A DNA stretch of 64,000 nt, from assembly GCA_050331575.1 (NCBI GenBank), contig JBHJGS010000023.1, positions 1 to 64,000 of the forward strand, read 5' to 3'. Shown here piece after piece: positions 63,830 through 64,000 of the stretch (its first letter is position 1; every line of letters begins with the position of its first letter). The position numbers and the translations under genes are program-made. Source of the stretch: JBHJGS01 sp050331575 (lineage in GTDB: Bacteria > Pseudomonadota > Alphaproteobacteria > Sphingomonadales > Rhodothalassiaceae). The notes beneath the pieces were generated by a model. It was not told the origin of the DNA. It was given only the letters and a program-made list of their open reading frames with translations, and ran no database searches.

Positions 63830-64000
63830 TCAGCGTGTCGCCACAGCCACACCGGCACCGATCATGACCCCGCCGGTGGCGCGGTTGATCCAGCGCGCCG
63901 CGCGGGTGCGCTTGGCCCAGCGCGCCAGCCGACCGGCCCCCATGGCGACGGCCAGATTGTTCGCGACCATTGGTGTGATGGTCGCTGCCATGACGACCAC
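63830..64000 (-). CDS. LysE-family exporter, C-terminal end (cut by window edge)
   Basis: The last 56 codons of a leftward gene. The translation ends ARWINRATGGVMIGAGVAVATR, the typical end of LysE/RhtB amino-acid exporters (conserved N and G residues before the last helix). The rest lies beyond position 64000. Confidence 0.75.
   Translation of the reverse strand: MVVMAATITPMVANNLAVAMGAGRLARWAKRTRAARWINRATGGVMIGAGVAVATR

Overview
This 64 kb window is a GC-rich chromosomal segment that reads as an alphaproteobacterium. The signs are a usg gene, an RpoD of alphaproteobacterial layout, FolP with an N-terminal extension, the DUF952-pyrD and nth-DUF2244 pairs, and the gene order yebC-ruvCA-ruvB-ybgC-tolQRAB-pal-cpoB-tilS-ftsH. 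The genus cannot be named from this. There are no rRNA, tRNA, CRISPR, IS or prophage genes. It holds 66 protein-coding genes, packed mostly in operons with 1-17 base overlaps, and the last one is cut by the right edge.

Layout. 1-4.3 kb: dnaG and rpoD (replication/transcription core). 4.3-10.2 kb: an outer-membrane porin, a PEP-CTERM surface protein with a sigma-54-like promoter, wrbA, a hotdog thioesterase, nth and DUF2244. 10.2-14 kb: a five-gene operon made of an ECF sigma factor, a small membrane protein, a Spy/CpxP-like periplasmic protein, DUF1800 and DUF1501. 14.1-31 kb: truA, efp, then a long leftward block with Holliday-junction genes (ruvC, ruvA, a foreign-looking NYN nuclease gene, ruvB), the Tol-Pal envelope system, tilS, ftsH, folP and glmM. 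31-42.5 kb: fasciclin protein, SDR, HMG-CoA lyase, aminotransferase, a photolyase/FAD-oxidase/DUF1365/cyclopropane-fatty-acid-synthase operon, a methyltransferase and adenosine kinase. 42.5-47.4 kb: nrdA, whose upstream region carries NrdR-, DnaA- and LexA-like sites, an AI-2E transporter, a eukaryote-type protein arginine methyltransferase (PRMT7/9-like), and usg. 47.4-57.3 kb: acyl-CoA synthetase, pyrD, an AT-rich island with a truncated subtilase and a small I9-propeptide-like protein, ppa, and an operon of saccharopine-dehydrogenase-like, TPP enzyme, serine hydrolase and ubiA. 57.3-64 kb: MBL hydrolase, lipoprotein hydrolase, greA, modABC, an alginate-export-like outer-membrane protein and a partial LysE exporter.

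The most unusual items are: (1) the PRMT7/9-like methyltransferase at 45766-46896; (2) the AT-rich subtilase remnant plus I9-like partner at 50.6-51.6 kb; (3) a family of short palindromic intergenic elements ending in TAGGGCA/TAGAGCA, whose ends supply the stop codons of three genes; (4) the stacked regulatory sites upstream of nrdA; (5) the uncharacterised ECF-sigma/DUF1800/DUF1501 operon; (6) an NYN gene wedged between ruvA and ruvB.
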